From positions 27,838 to 91,837 of the forward strand of contig CAMDVD010000006.1 of NCBI GenBank assembly GCA_945878115.1: 64,000 nucleotides of DNA. The letters are read 5' to 3'. Positions 34,311 through 44,359 of the stretch are shown here, piece by piece; within the stretch, counting starts at the first letter, position 1; every line of letters starts with the position of its first letter. Both the position numbers and the translations under genes were made by a program. This DNA comes from Chitinophaga pinensis. Its GTDB lineage: Bacteria; Bacteroidota; Bacteroidia; Chitinophagales; Chitinophagaceae. The notes beneath the pieces were generated by a model. It saw only the letters and a program-made list of their open reading frames with translations. It was not told the DNA's origin and ran no database searches.

Positions 34311-35312
34311 ATGTTACGATTTGAAAACATAGAATACTTTTGGCTATTACTATTGGTAGTACTAGTCATTGTCTTGTTTATTTTTGCCATGCTGAATAAA
34401 CAATCTCGTTTAAAAAAAATTGGAGATGAATCTTTGGTACATGCATTAATACCTACTTTCAGCTCACCTCGCACTGTAATTCGTTTTATACTTTTAGGTT
34501 TAGCACTAATTATCGGAATAGTTGGTTTAGCTAATTTACAAGCAGGATCTCGTTCCGAAAAAATAGAACGAAAAGGGATAGATGTCATGATTGCATTAGA
34601 TGTGAGTAAAAGTATGTTGGCAAAAGATGTGAGTCCGAATAGATTAGAAAAAGCAAAACAATTTATTTCTAAGTTATTTGAAAAATTACCCAATGACCGA
34701 ATAGGACTTATTTTATTTGCTGGCAGGGCTTATACCTCTGTTCCATTAACAATAGATTACTCTGCATTAAAAATGAATTTATTTTCTGCGAATCCATCAT
34801 TGGTGCCAACACAAGGTACAGTGATAGGTGAGGCAATCAGTATGGCTAGACAAAGTTTTAATGCCAAAGAAACAAAGTACAAGAGTATTGTTTTAATCAG
34901 TGACGGAGAAGACCACGATGAGAATGCACAAGATGAAGTGAAGAAGGCTGTTGGAGAAGGCATAATGATTAATACCATTGGCATTGGTTCTCCAGAAGGT
35001 GCTTCCATTTGGGATGAAGAATTGCAGGAGAATAAAAAAGATGAAGAAGGCAAAGAAGTAATCTCTAAATTGAATGAATCTGAATTGCAAACGATTGCAG
35101 CTGCTGGTCAAGGCGTTTATGTACGTTTAAATAATACAGATGCCGCAACAGAGTCTATTGCAAAGCAAATCAATTCGACGGAGCAGAAGAATTTTGGAGA
35201 CAGTATTTTTACGGATTACAATAGTTATTTTCAGTATTTCTTGGTTGTAACTTTACTGCTCATGCTCATCGAGTTTATTATTCCGGAACGCAAAAAACTA
35301 CAAACAATATGA
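34311..35312 (+). CDS. batB: VWA domain membrane protein (BatB-like)
   Basis: The 333-residue protein has two N-terminal membrane segments (YFWLLLLVVLVIVLFIFAML and FILLGLALIIGIVGLA). A von Willebrand A domain from about residue 84 follows, whose metal site is DVSKSM, with later conserved ISDGEDHDENA. A C-terminal membrane helix (YFQYFLVVTLLLMLIEFII) closes it. This is the layout of BatA/BatB of the Bacteroidota aerotolerance operon. I use the ATG at 34311 (MLRFENIEYFW) instead of 34290, because the latter adds seven residues not seen in the family. batC starts inside its last codons (ATGA overlap). The upstream Bat partners and moxR are not in the window. Confidence 0.85.
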   Translation: MLRFENIEYFWLLLLVVLVIVLFIFAMLNKQSRLKKIGDESLVHALIPTFSSPRTVIRFILLGLALIIGIVGLANLQAGSRSEKIERKGIDVMIALDVSKSMLAKDVSPNRLEKAKQFISKLFEKLPNDRIGLILFAGRAYTSVPLTIDYSALKMNLFSANPSLVPTQGTVIGEAISMARQSFNAKETKYKSIVLISDGEDHDENAQDEVKKAVGEGIMINTIGIGSPEGASIWDEELQENKKDEEGKEVISKLNESELQTIAAAGQGVYVRLNNTDAATESIAKQINSTEQKNFGDSIFTDYNSYFQYFLVVTLLLMLIEFIIPERKKLQTI

Positions 35313-36037
35313 GAATTATCTTTTTTCTAATAGCCGCTTTTGTATGTTCAAATTCTATTGCACAAACTGCCGACCAACATATTTATTCTGGCAACAAATT
35401 GTATGCAAAAGGGCAGTATAAAGCCGCTGCAGCAGAATACCAGAAAGCCTATCAAGACAAAAAAAATAGAGAAGCACAATACAATTTAGGGAATGCTTTT
35501 TACCAACAAAAGGATTATGAAAAAGCCAACAAACAATATACGGAAACAGCTTCCAACTCGAAAGATAAAAATTTAAGAGCCGCTTCTAATCACAATATTG
35601 GCAATACCTATATGGAGCAAAAAAAATGGGATGAAGCCATTCAAAATTATAAGCAATCGCTTAAACAAAATCCAGACTCAAAAGAAACAAAATATAATCT
35701 TGCTTATGCGCAGGCAATGAAAAAAAAGCATGAAAATGACGACAAGAATAAGAAGGATCAAAACAAAGACAAGGATAAACAAGATCAAAATAAGAAAGAC
35801 CAACAAGATAAACAGGACAAGCAAGACAAAGGCAAACAAGATCCAAAACAGGATGATAAAGGAGATCCGAAAGAGCCTAAAGACAAGGAGCAAGACAAAC
35901 CCCAATCGCAGCCAAGCAAACTAACAAAAGATCAAGCAGATCAATTATTAAATGCCTTGAATCAAGAGGAAAAAAAGTTACGTGAAAAGAAAGACAAGGA
36001 AAAAGGACAAGCAGTAAAATTGGAAAAAGATTGGTAG
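35309..36037 (+). CDS. batC: TPR protein with charged tail (BatC-like)
   Basis: The 242-residue protein has a signal peptide (MRIIFFLIAAFVCSNSIAQ). Three tetratricopeptide repeats follow over about residues 25-130, with phrases such as KAAAAEYQKAYQDKKNREAQ and WDEAIQNYKQSLKQNPDS. The last 110 residues are almost only Lys, Asp, Gln and Glu. TPR plus position right after batB, with a 4-base overlap, identifies it as BatC of the aerotolerance operon. It is predicted to be periplasmic and to bind the Bat complex. A palindrome abuts its stop codon and may terminate the operon. Confidence 0.85.
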   Translation: MRIIFFLIAAFVCSNSIAQTADQHIYSGNKLYAKGQYKAAAAEYQKAYQDKKNREAQYNLGNAFYQQKDYEKANKQYTETASNSKDKNLRAASNHNIGNTYMEQKKWDEAIQNYKQSLKQNPDSKETKYNLAYAQAMKKKHENDDKNKKDQNKDKDKQDQNKKDQQDKQDKQDKGKQDPKQDDKGDPKEPKDKEQDKPQSQPSKLTKDQADQLLNALNQEEKKLREKKDKEKGQAVKLEKDW

Positions 36038-36124
36038 TACCGTAGCATTTATTTTTTAATTAAAATAGACTATGGTATATTCTCATTCGTATTTGTTTTC
36101 TTAATTAAAAAATACGCTACGGTA
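36038..36124. repeat. TACCGTAGC/GCTACGGTA palindrome (87 bp)
   Basis: Perfect 9-bp inverted repeats (36038-36046 and 36116-36124) frame an AT-rich core containing TTTTTTAATTAAAA and its relatives. The left arm begins at the base after the batC stop. It lies between the convergent batC and flippase genes and likely terminates both. Confidence 0.65.
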
Positions 36125-36174
36125 TACAACCAAGATCACTTAGTTTTCTTAATTAAAAAAAATGCCAATAGCAA

Positions 36175-37704
36175 TTACAACTCTTCCATTTTATGTCCGC
36201 CTTTAAATATTTTACCTGAAATAATGAGTTGAAAAAAATCATTAAAGTCAGTAGACACTTTACAATAATAAACAGGAACAACAAATAGTATTGCTCCAAG
36301 TATACTTTTTCCTACAATATTTAAACAGGAATTCAGAAACATGTGGTGTTCAACGTAAGAAAGATGAGGTATAAAAAACAAGATACCCATGGTGCATGCT
36401 GAAATACAAAGAAGCGTAATATAGTGTTTGCTAAAACAATGAAAATGAAATTTGTTGTAGATAACAATGGACTTCAATACATTGAAAACCATCAATGAAA
36501 TAGACACAGCCAAAGCAGCACCATTCATACCCATTCTTGGAATAAGTAAGACATTTAATACGATTGTCATCAACATCATAATCACCGATAAATAAATGAT
36601 ATATTTAAAATGTTTGGAGCTATTAATAATTTCAGTGTTCAGACCGAATGCCATATCCACCAAACGTCCTGTGGCTATGATATACAGAACATTTTCGCCA
36701 ATTGCATAAGAAGGAGGAAGTAAGGCAAAAATACCACTGGCATTACTTACTAATAATGTATACAAAAAACATCCTATCAAAAACAAATTAATACTAATTG
36801 CTTTGTTTAATTGATTCACTTTTTGCATGTCATTGTTTACAATGGCTTCGCGAATAATCGGTGTTGAAATAAAGGAAATTGCACGATAAGGTACCTGTAT
36901 CATTTGTCCCAATACAAGTGGTCGCATATAGATACCCAAGACACCCAAACCTAAATAGGCAGGTAAAATAATACCATCAAGAAAATTACTGATATTTAAA
37001 CATATGGTAAGTAATAACATACCTCCACCAAAATAAAATTGTTGTTTGACATCGCTATTTTGCGTGAGGAATTTGTTGGGGCTATAGGCTTTAAAACCAA
37101 GACCTTTTACAGCATAAATAAGAAGTATGAAAAAAGTAACGATATAGATTAATGCGAATCCATAGATGAACTGTTTTTGATTGAGTAGGTGATAAATAAA
37201 ACCGTATATCAGTAAAATCAATAAAACACGCATCACTATTTCTCGCAAAAAAGTAGGCACAGCCACACGTAATTTAAGCATACTATATATCTCAAAGTAT
37301 TGGCTAAAGACTTGTGTTGCAACTAAAGGAATAATGAGAAAATAATACGGTACAAATAAAGCTGAATGCGCTTTATAGTTCTCTATAATTTGATGACGAA
37401 ATAGATAATAAAAAAAAGCGAATAGGATAATACCGACGCTCATCGCTAACAATGCAAAAGCATTAAAATAATTTACCGTTTCACTTTCCTTCCAAACACT
37501 AAAATATCGGAAAATTATTTGCGCCAAACCCAATGCCGGTATGGAGATGAAGATATAGGTTAAATTTTGTAACAAGCCAATCAAACCTAAATACTCCTCA
37601 GAAACAAGATGCGGAAAAACAAAATTAAAAAATATAACGCCTATCAATACGCCTACATAATTAACTATACTTGTTTTCAGGCTTTGCCGCTTAATGATGC
37701 CCAT
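36175..37704 (-). CDS. Polysaccharide flippase (Wzx/MATE-like)
   Basis: The 509-residue protein has about 12-14 hydrophobic segments and the N-terminal phrase LKTSIVNYVGVLIGVIFFNF typical of oligosaccharide flippases. It would move lipid-linked polysaccharide units across the inner membrane. Loops with GLAQIIFRYF and IRPL-like residues occur at family positions. It is next to and transcribed after a methyltransferase gene with no gap (37704/37705). The neighbouring glycosyltransferases and methyltransferases support a role in surface polysaccharide export. Its specific glycan is unknown. Confidence 0.85.
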   Translation of the reverse strand: MGIIKRQSLKTSIVNYVGVLIGVIFFNFVFPHLVSEEYLGLIGLLQNLTYIFISIPALGLAQIIFRYFSVWKESETVNYFNAFALLAMSVGIILFAFFYYLFRHQIIENYKAHSALFVPYYFLIIPLVATQVFSQYFEIYSMLKLRVAVPTFLREIVMRVLLILLIYGFIYHLLNQKQFIYGFALIYIVTFFILLIYAVKGLGFKAYSPNKFLTQNSDVKQQFYFGGGMLLLTICLNISNFLDGIILPAYLGLGVLGIYMRPLVLGQMIQVPYRAISFISTPIIREAIVNNDMQKVNQLNKAISINLFLIGCFLYTLLVSNASGIFALLPPSYAIGENVLYIIATGRLVDMAFGLNTEIINSSKHFKYIIYLSVIMMLMTIVLNVLLIPRMGMNGAALAVSISLMVFNVLKSIVIYNKFHFHCFSKHYITLLCISACTMGILFFIPHLSYVEHHMFLNSCLNIVGKSILGAILFVVPVYYCKVSTDFNDFFQLIISGKIFKGGHKMEEL

Positions 37705-38436
37705 TTAGGTAATTTTCTTTACTAAAATAATATTGTTTAAATAAAGATCTTTTCGTTTCATAAATTTCGGTAATAACTTATTGAGTATTGAACCAATAAT
37801 AAAAATTGGACTTATGAAGAGAATAAAAAATATAGAACTAAAGACAGGAATTTTATTAATAAAAAAATATAAATACAATGCTTGCATTTGTACCATTGCT
37901 ATAAAATAATTCCCAGTTTTTTCATAGGCTACAATTTCAAAACCACATTTTTCTAATAAATTCTTTAATCCAAATGAAGTATATCTCGCAAAATCATACG
38001 GAACTTCATGTTCAGGCCAGAAAAAAGGGCAGGTTGCTAGCAATAATCCATCTGGTTTCAAAACTCTGTTTATTTCAAGAAGAATTTCTTCAAGATTAAA
38101 AATATGCTCAAAGGTTTCTGAAGAAAAAACACCATCAATGGAATTATTTTCAAATGGGAACTCTTTCCCATCATAGAATATATCAACTTGTGATTTTGTA
38201 TCTCCATTACCACTTACTTCAATATCTAAACCTATATAAGATGTCACATTGCAAAATTCAGACTTATATGGCATAGTACCACATCCTAAATCGAGGATTT
38301 TACCTTGAAATAATTTTGAATAATTTTGTATTCCCTTATAAAGTTCCTTCCGAATAATATAAAATGGATTATAAAAAACTCCCCATATACTTTTGGAAAA
38401 AAAAATATTAGCTTTGTTCTTTCGAGAATAATTCAC
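37705..38436 (-). CDS. Class I SAM-dependent methyltransferase
   Basis: The 243-residue protein has the Rossmann methyltransferase core: motif I ILDLGCGTMPYKSEF (about residues 47-61), the acidic FPFENNSIDGVFSSETFEHI block and LKPDGLLLATCPFFWPEHEV. The C-terminal 80 residues contain hydrophobic helices (IPVFSSIFFILFISPIFIIG) that suggest membrane association. It probably methylates a sugar or lipid-linked glycan intermediate. It ends at the base before the flippase start, so both form one transcript. The substrate is unknown. Confidence 0.8.
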   Translation of the reverse strand: MNYSRKNKANIFFSKSIWGVFYNPFYIIRKELYKGIQNYSKLFQGKILDLGCGTMPYKSEFCNVTSYIGLDIEVSGNGDTKSQVDIFYDGKEFPFENNSIDGVFSSETFEHIFNLEEILLEINRVLKPDGLLLATCPFFWPEHEVPYDFARYTSFGLKNLLEKCGFEIVAYEKTGNYFIAMVQMQALYLYFFINKIPVFSSIFFILFISPIFIIGSILNKLLPKFMKRKDLYLNNIILVKKIT

Positions 38437-38458
38437 AGTCTACAAATTTAGTTTCAAA

Positions 38459-39202
38459 ATGGTAATAAATGCATTAAATCTAGTTTTAAAAAAAATTGGA
38501 TACAAAATAGTACAAGATGATTTTGATAATAAATATTCTGAGTTTCTTGAAATTTATAATTTTTGTAAACCCTACACAATGACAAGTGTAGAACGTATGT
38601 ATGCCTTATATAAAGGGGTTGAGTATGTAATAAAAAATAACATACCAGGCGACTTTATCGAATGTGGTGTTTGGAAAGGAGGAAGTTCCATGTTAATTGC
38701 TAAAACGTTATTGAAATTTAATATTAATAATCGTAAAATCTGGATGTATGATACTTATGAAGGGATGGTTGAGCCAGGCGAAAATGATAAAGATACTTCA
38801 GGACAAAATGCACATGGTACCTGGGTTTCATTAAAAAATGAATCAAACAAATCAGGATGGTGTGTTTCGTCTTTAGAAGAAGTAAAAGGATATATGAACA
38901 CAACAAATTATCCAACTGAATTAATTCATTTTATAGAAGGTAAAGTAGAAGAAACTATACCTACAAATATACCGAATGGGCAAATTGCTCTTTTAAGACT
39001 AGATACAGATTGGTATGAATCTACTAGACATGAATTGATACATTTATTCCCTTTACTAATTCAGAAAGGTATTTTTATAATTGATGATTATGGGCACTGG
39101 GTAGGGGCAAAAAAAGCATTAGATGAATATCTGAGCGAAAATAATATTCAAATGTTTCTTAACTATATAGACTATACTGCCCGCATAGCTGTCAAGGTAT
39201 AA
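38459..39202 (+). CDS. TylF/MycF family O-methyltransferase
   Basis: The 247-residue protein carries the TylF pattern for methylation of sugar hydroxyls in macrolides and surface glycans. Seen blocks are YALYKGVEYVIKNNIPGDF, then FIECGVWKGGSSMLIAKTLL, WMYDTYEGMVEPGEND, LLRLDTDWYESTRHELI and FIIDDYGHWVGAKKALDEYL. The DTDWY and DDYGHW acidic residues bind Mg and SAM. It is oppositely oriented to its neighbours on both sides, a mosaic layout typical of glycan clusters. It probably methylates a sugar of the cell-surface polysaccharide, by inference. Confidence 0.85.
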   Translation: MVINALNLVLKKIGYKIVQDDFDNKYSEFLEIYNFCKPYTMTSVERMYALYKGVEYVIKNNIPGDFIECGVWKGGSSMLIAKTLLKFNINNRKIWMYDTYEGMVEPGENDKDTSGQNAHGTWVSLKNESNKSGWCVSSLEEVKGYMNTTNYPTELIHFIEGKVEETIPTNIPNGQIALLRLDTDWYESTRHELIHLFPLLIQKGIFIIDDYGHWVGAKKALDEYLSENNIQMFLNYIDYTARIAVKV

Positions 39203-39203
39203 T

Positions 39204-40106
39204 TTATTTCTTTGAATAAACTGCTAAAATAGAAGCTCCATTGATATTTCTTCTATTCAAATAGAAATAAATTTTAAGAATTGGCTCAAAAAAAACAATT
39301 AGAAACTTTGGTAGATTTAATTTTTCTTTAATATAATTCTTTGTATAAGATTTATAGTGTTCTAACGGTTGTCTTTTAATTTCTATTAAATTCAAATCAT
39401 AAACATCACATAAAGCCGCTAATGACTTTTCGTTCCACCAACCCATATGATGGGGAGGTAAATTTAAGAAATGATATTTATCAAAAGTCAAATAATAAGG
39501 TTCATTATTTGGGACGGCTAAAATAATTTTACCACCTTGTTTTAATGTACTCACCGCCGCATTTAGAAAGCCATTAACATCAGAAATATGTTCGAGGACT
39601 TGAAAAAAAGTAACTATGTCATATTGAGATTTATTCTTTATTGAATGATCTTGAATATTTTCATTATAAACAAGAATTCCTTTCTTATTTGCAATATTCT
39701 TTGCTTTTTCGTTTAACTCTAATCCAATACAGCTACATTCCTTTTCCTTAGAAATATATTCTAAAAAACTTGCTTCGCCACACCCAATATCTAACACTTT
39801 ACTATTTTTCTCTATATACTTATTCGCTACCCCAAATTCCCACTTCCATTTTGAATAGTACCACGGAATTTGTTCAAGTTGTTCATAAAAACTACTATCT
39901 CCTTCAATACCAAAAGGTTTAAAAAATCTATAGCTTGTTTCTTCACATTCATACAATTTAATTGTAGGAATCTTGTTTAGCAAATAATTAATATCAATGT
40001 TTGTCTCTCTTAGATAATCTTTTACTAATATCGATTTATCAATATCAAATAAATATTTTACAGGACCTTTTGTAATAGGTGACACAATATCGTTACTTTT
40101 ATCCAT
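39204..40106 (-). CDS. Class I SAM-dependent methyltransferase
   Basis: The 300-residue protein has an N-terminal region of about 95 residues and then a methyltransferase fold. Motif I is SKVLDIGCGEASFLEYISK, motif II includes CIGLELNEKAKNIANKKG, and the partner block is IVTFFQVLEHISDVNGFLNA, with GGKIILAVPNNEPYYLTFDK as motif IV. This is the Methyltransf_23 style seen in surface-glycan loci. It converges with the TylF gene with one base between the stops. Its substrate is not evident. Confidence 0.8.
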   Translation of the reverse strand: MDKSNDIVSPITKGPVKYLFDIDKSILVKDYLRETNIDINYLLNKIPTIKLYECEETSYRFFKPFGIEGDSSFYEQLEQIPWYYSKWKWEFGVANKYIEKNSKVLDIGCGEASFLEYISKEKECSCIGLELNEKAKNIANKKGILVYNENIQDHSIKNKSQYDIVTFFQVLEHISDVNGFLNAAVSTLKQGGKIILAVPNNEPYYLTFDKYHFLNLPPHHMGWWNEKSLAALCDVYDLNLIEIKRQPLEHYKSYTKNYIKEKLNLPKFLIVFFEPILKIYFYLNRRNINGASILAVYSKK

Positions 40107-40131
40107 TTTGATTTAGTAATATCTTACAAAG

Positions 40132-41328
40132 ATGTATAAACTTTTTACAATTAAGAGATACTTAGAACAAATATTAATGTGGCCCTTTATTTTGATTGGT
40201 AAATGTATTGCCTTAACAAAGCCATTAAAGGAGGAATTTGATATTTTCTTTTTTTTTCCAGGTTATGCCATTGGCGGTGCTGAACGTGTTAATGCAGAAA
40301 TAATTAAAGCTTTTAGTGACAAAAAAGTAATAATATATTTCACTAAAAACTCACCCAATAATGGAATGAAACATTTCTTTAATCTGCCAAATGTGACTAT
40401 TCGTGAAATAAACAAATGGGCTGATAACAAATATATTTTTTGGGGAAACCTTATTTATAGAGGGATTTGCTCTCAATATATAAATGCACAATCTTTTCCA
40501 CCTATAGTATTTATTGGTCAGTGCAATTTTGCATATAAATTAACTCCACATATAAAAAGGAATATTAAAATTCATGAGTTAATACATATGTTTGATTCTA
40601 GATTTACTTGGGTTTGGGCTCCATTTGTTAAATTTATAAATACACGAATTATTGTTGGAGAAATATTTAAAGTAAAATTTGGAGAATCCTATTTGAAAGA
40701 AGGAATACCAATTAAATATTTAGACCGACTTAGAATTATATTTTATCGACTAGAATTTTTACCTAATAAAAGACAAAACCGTTCTTGGAATCTACCACTA
40801 AAAGTTTATTATGCAGGAAGAGGAGGTCCTCAAAAAAGAGTTTGGATAATTGTCAAAGTAATTCAAAAATGTAGAGAAATGAATTTGCCAATTTCATTTA
40901 AATTGGCTGGTTCATTTAAAAATGAAATGCCTCAAGAATTTATAGATAATGGCATATATATCGGGGAGTTAAAAGGTGGTGAAGAGATGTATAATTTTCA
41001 CAAACAAAATGATATTCTCTTAATGACATCAGCTTGGGAAGGATTTCCTTTAGTTATTATGGAAGCCATGTCATTTGGAGCAATTCCATTAGTTACGAAT
41101 ATTGATGCCATTCCTGAACATATCACAAATGCACAAAATGGATTTTTATTGAATAACATAAATGATGAGAATTTACTAGTCAATGAAATAATAGAAAATT
41201 TACTGCACCTAATAGAGCATCATAAAAACCTGGATATTATATCATTAAATGCATACCAATATTCGTTATCAAATTTCTCTGCTGAAAAATTTCAAAAAGA
41301 ATATCGTAATGTTCTTTTGGAGAATTAA
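40132..41328 (+). CDS. Glycosyltransferase family 4
   Basis: The 398-residue protein has the two-domain GT-B layout. The N-terminal part reads FFFFPGYAIGGAERVNAEII (GGAERV is the usual acceptor loop). The C-terminal part starts with YYAGRGGPQKRVWIIVKVIQ and includes the donor-site block MTSAWEGFPLVIMEAMSFGA, with EGFP and the following Glu. The GT4 fold transfers a sugar from a nucleotide donor to a growing chain. A partner methyltransferase lies divergently 25 bp away. It probably adds one sugar of the local polysaccharide. Confidence 0.88.
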   Translation: MYKLFTIKRYLEQILMWPFILIGKCIALTKPLKEEFDIFFFFPGYAIGGAERVNAEIIKAFSDKKVIIYFTKNSPNNGMKHFFNLPNVTIREINKWADNKYIFWGNLIYRGICSQYINAQSFPPIVFIGQCNFAYKLTPHIKRNIKIHELIHMFDSRFTWVWAPFVKFINTRIIVGEIFKVKFGESYLKEGIPIKYLDRLRIIFYRLEFLPNKRQNRSWNLPLKVYYAGRGGPQKRVWIIVKVIQKCREMNLPISFKLAGSFKNEMPQEFIDNGIYIGELKGGEEMYNFHKQNDILLMTSAWEGFPLVIMEAMSFGAIPLVTNIDAIPEHITNAQNGFLLNNINDENLLVNEIIENLLHLIEHHKNLDIISLNAYQYSLSNFSAEKFQKEYRNVLLEN

Positions 41329-41455
41329 TTTATATTAGTAATATTATCGATTCTTTTATTTTTTTGAAAAATCTATTGATTTAACTAATACCTATCTTAT
41401 TAAATTACTTTTATAAAGTAAATTGAAATATTTATTTAAAATAAAAAACGTTATT

Positions 41456-44359
41456 ATGAATAAGAAAAATCTATCTGGAATAATACTTGTATTCTTATTT
41501 TCCTTTATTTCATCAAATGATTTAATTGGACAAGACTGGAATTATTCATATTCAAAATATACGAAAGATTTAGGGTTACCAAGTAATAATGTTTATTGCG
41601 TTATTTCAGACAAAGATGGCTTCTTATGGATTGCTTCAGATGTTGGTATTATTAAGTTTGATGGCTGTCATTATAAAATATTTACTGTCGAAAATGGTTT
41701 ACCAAGTAACGATGTATTTGAAATTTATTGTGACAAGAAAAATAGAATTTGGATCACAACTCTTAAAAATGATATCTGCTATATTAAAAATGATAAAATA
41801 TGCACTATACAAAATGACACCCTATTACAAAAAATAAATGTAAATACTGGATTTCCACGTTTTTTTGAAGATTCAAAAGGTAATATTTGGATCTATTCTA
41901 ATAAAAATAAAATCTATTTATTATCAACCAATAATAGTGTTGAAGAGATCAAAATAAATTATAAGTCTAATACCAATTATTTTATCACTGAATTCAAAGA
42001 TTACATCTACATTCTCTATTTTTTTAATACAATAAAATATGACCCTATAAAAAAAACAAGTGTGGTCCTTAAATCAAAAAAGGATATACGAATTAATGGT
42101 CTAGGGATTTTAAACAATAAATGTTATTTCATTAATGAAGACAATAATATATGTGTTACAGATACAAGTACTTTAGTGAATGGTACCTTTAAAAGCAGGT
42201 CTAGTAGCTGGAAGGTCCCAATCATTGATTCAGATATTTGGATAACAAGTAAAAATGGTTTTAATCTTTACGATCTTAAAACATTAAAGCTAAAAGAAGT
42301 TATCTTAAATGGATTATTCGTATCGACAACACATAAGGATTTAAAAGGAAATTTATGGATCTCCACATTATCAAATGGAATTTTTAAACTAAATTCCAAA
42401 ACAATAATTAATTTAATTAATTTAAAAGGCAACATTAAAAATTCCTTTTACTCCATTACTGTTGATAAATCAGAAATTTTTGTAGGTAATTATAAAGGAC
42501 AAGTATTTATTTATAATAAAAAAAAATTATCCTTATCTGAAAAAATCATAATCAAAAAAAAATCCCTCACCGGGTATAGAATTTTAAAGATACATATTGA
42601 TAACCATAAATTACAGATAGTAACTGACGTAGGTACTTTCTTATACAACAGACAAACAAAATATCTTACTGAAATATTCAGTGAAAATCGAGCCCCAAAA
42701 AATATCTATTCAAGCGGCGATAGTCTCTTAGAAACAAGTAACATCGGAATTCGTTATTTATCACTCAAAAATAAAGAGGTTATTAAATCCATTATAATAG
42801 GTAAACGAATTTACTCCTATACAAAGTATTTAAATCGACCGATCGTTGGTAGTGAAGATATTTTATATTCTATTGATACTACTCTAATACCTTATCCTCT
42901 TAATATCCCTTTTAATTATAGAGCAGTGGATCTCTTAGTCAAGGACTCATTACTTATTGCTACTACCGCAGAAAAGGGAATTTTTTTCATCCGCGATCAT
43001 GATGTAATTAAAAATATAAATGCCACAAATGGGTTTAGCAGCAATACTTGTTACAAATCCGTTTTATATAAAGATGCTCTTTTTACGGCTTCAAAAAAAG
43101 GGATTAATATTTATGATTTTAAAACAGATTCCATTTTTCATATTTTCGAATCAGATGGTTTGCCATCCAATACTGTGTACGATTTATGTATTCAGAACGA
43201 TACAATATATGCTGCAACTGAAAATGGTTTATCCATCATACCCATCCAATCCATTTCACATTTTAAATCATTTCCATTATTCATTAAACCCATCTATTTT
43301 AATAATGATACCCTTTGGGAAATTCCTAAAAATTTTATTGCAAGGACAAATGCTACTATCGAACTGGTATTAAATGGATTATCATTTGACACAAAATCAA
43401 ATGTGAATTATTTTTATAGAATAAAAGAAATGGATACGACCTATAAATCAACTATAGATCAAAATATTGCGTTACAATTTCCCCATATTGGCCAATATAC
43501 ATTTGAAGCATATAGTGAAAATAGCGAAGGAACTAAAAGCAATAAGATTATTTTTACGATTCATGTCATTCCCTATTTTTATCAAACATGGTGGTTTAAA
43601 TTATGCATTGCCATAATTATTTTTATATTGCTTATAACTGTATACAAAAAATTAATTATTCGCGCGAAACAAAAGGAAATTAAAAAAGCGGAGACAGAGA
43701 ATAAGATTAGAAACCTCGAAATTGCCGCTTGGAGATCTGCTATCAACCCTCATTTTTTATTTAATTCTTTAAATACCATGCAAGGACTATTCAGTACTAG
43801 TGATTTTGAAAAAGCGAATACCTATGTAGCTGAATTTTCAAACATGCTTCGTAAAACAATAGATCAAAGTACAAGAATTCTAGTCCAAATAGAAGTTGAA
43901 ATTGGTTATCTTAAAAATTTTTTAGAGCTTGAAAAAATTAAACGCGACGACAATTTACAATTCAACATCAGCCTTTCTAATCAACCCCTTGAAGCGTATT
44001 ATATTCCTTCCTTAATGATACAGCCAATAGTTGAAAATGCATTAAAACATGGGATTCAAGATCGAATGGATGGGATGATTTGGATACAATTTGAAATGAA
44101 AGAAAATCGCATTTTTTGTACCATTACGGATAATGGCAAAGGGCTTGGTGAGGAAAATAAAAGCGCAAACCAAGATTCTAAAGGTCATTTATTAATTGAA
44201 AATAAAATACGTATTGTTGAAAAATTAATCCATCATAAAATTGGCTTTTCATTCGGCAATAAATATTCAGCCCAAAACAATATTATTGGTGCGGAAGCAA
44301 TTTTCTCATTTCCTATTCTTACATTTGACTATGATGATACCAGCAATTATCGTGGATGA
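41456..44359 (+). CDS. Propeller sensor histidine kinase (LytS-like)
   Basis: The protein of about 967 residues begins with a signal anchor (MNKKNLSGIILVFLFSFISS). A periplasmic two-component-regulator propeller follows with repeats like LGLPSNNVYCVISDKDGFLW, NGLPSNDVFEIYCD and DGLPSNTVYDLCIQ. A Y_Y_Y-type beta domain and a membrane helix (LCIAIIIFILLITVY) come next. The kinase has the phospho-accepting His in AINPHFLFNSLNTMQG (about residue 765), N-box ALKHGIQDRMD and ATP motif ITDNGKGLGEE. It senses an external ligand and signals to the LytTR regulator that overlaps its 3' end. I chose ATG 41456 over 41423 for a proper signal peptide. Confidence 0.9.
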   Translation: MNKKNLSGIILVFLFSFISSNDLIGQDWNYSYSKYTKDLGLPSNNVYCVISDKDGFLWIASDVGIIKFDGCHYKIFTVENGLPSNDVFEIYCDKKNRIWITTLKNDICYIKNDKICTIQNDTLLQKINVNTGFPRFFEDSKGNIWIYSNKNKIYLLSTNNSVEEIKINYKSNTNYFITEFKDYIYILYFFNTIKYDPIKKTSVVLKSKKDIRINGLGILNNKCYFINEDNNICVTDTSTLVNGTFKSRSSSWKVPIIDSDIWITSKNGFNLYDLKTLKLKEVILNGLFVSTTHKDLKGNLWISTLSNGIFKLNSKTIINLINLKGNIKNSFYSITVDKSEIFVGNYKGQVFIYNKKKLSLSEKIIIKKKSLTGYRILKIHIDNHKLQIVTDVGTFLYNRQTKYLTEIFSENRAPKNIYSSGDSLLETSNIGIRYLSLKNKEVIKSIIIGKRIYSYTKYLNRPIVGSEDILYSIDTTLIPYPLNIPFNYRAVDLLVKDSLLIATTAEKGIFFIRDHDVIKNINATNGFSSNTCYKSVLYKDALFTASKKGINIYDFKTDSIFHIFESDGLPSNTVYDLCIQNDTIYAATENGLSIIPIQSISHFKSFPLFIKPIYFNNDTLWEIPKNFIARTNATIELVLNGLSFDTKSNVNYFYRIKEMDTTYKSTIDQNIALQFPHIGQYTFEAYSENSEGTKSNKIIFTIHVIPYFYQTWWFKLCIAIIIFILLITVYKKLIIRAKQKEIKKAETENKIRNLEIAAWRSAINPHFLFNSLNTMQGLFSTSDFEKANTYVAEFSNMLRKTIDQSTRILVQIEVEIGYLKNFLELEKIKRDDNLQFNISLSNQPLEAYYIPSLMIQPIVENALKHGIQDRMDGMIWIQFEMKENRIFCTITDNGKGLGEENKSANQDSKGHLLIENKIRIVEKLIHHKIGFSFGNKYSAQNNIIGAEAIFSFPILTFDYDDTSNYRG

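Noticed and set aside
35661..35905. Minus-strand frames rich in Leu/Phe/Cys inside batC
   Set aside because: They are the antisense of the Lys/Asp-rich batC tail and have no independent support.
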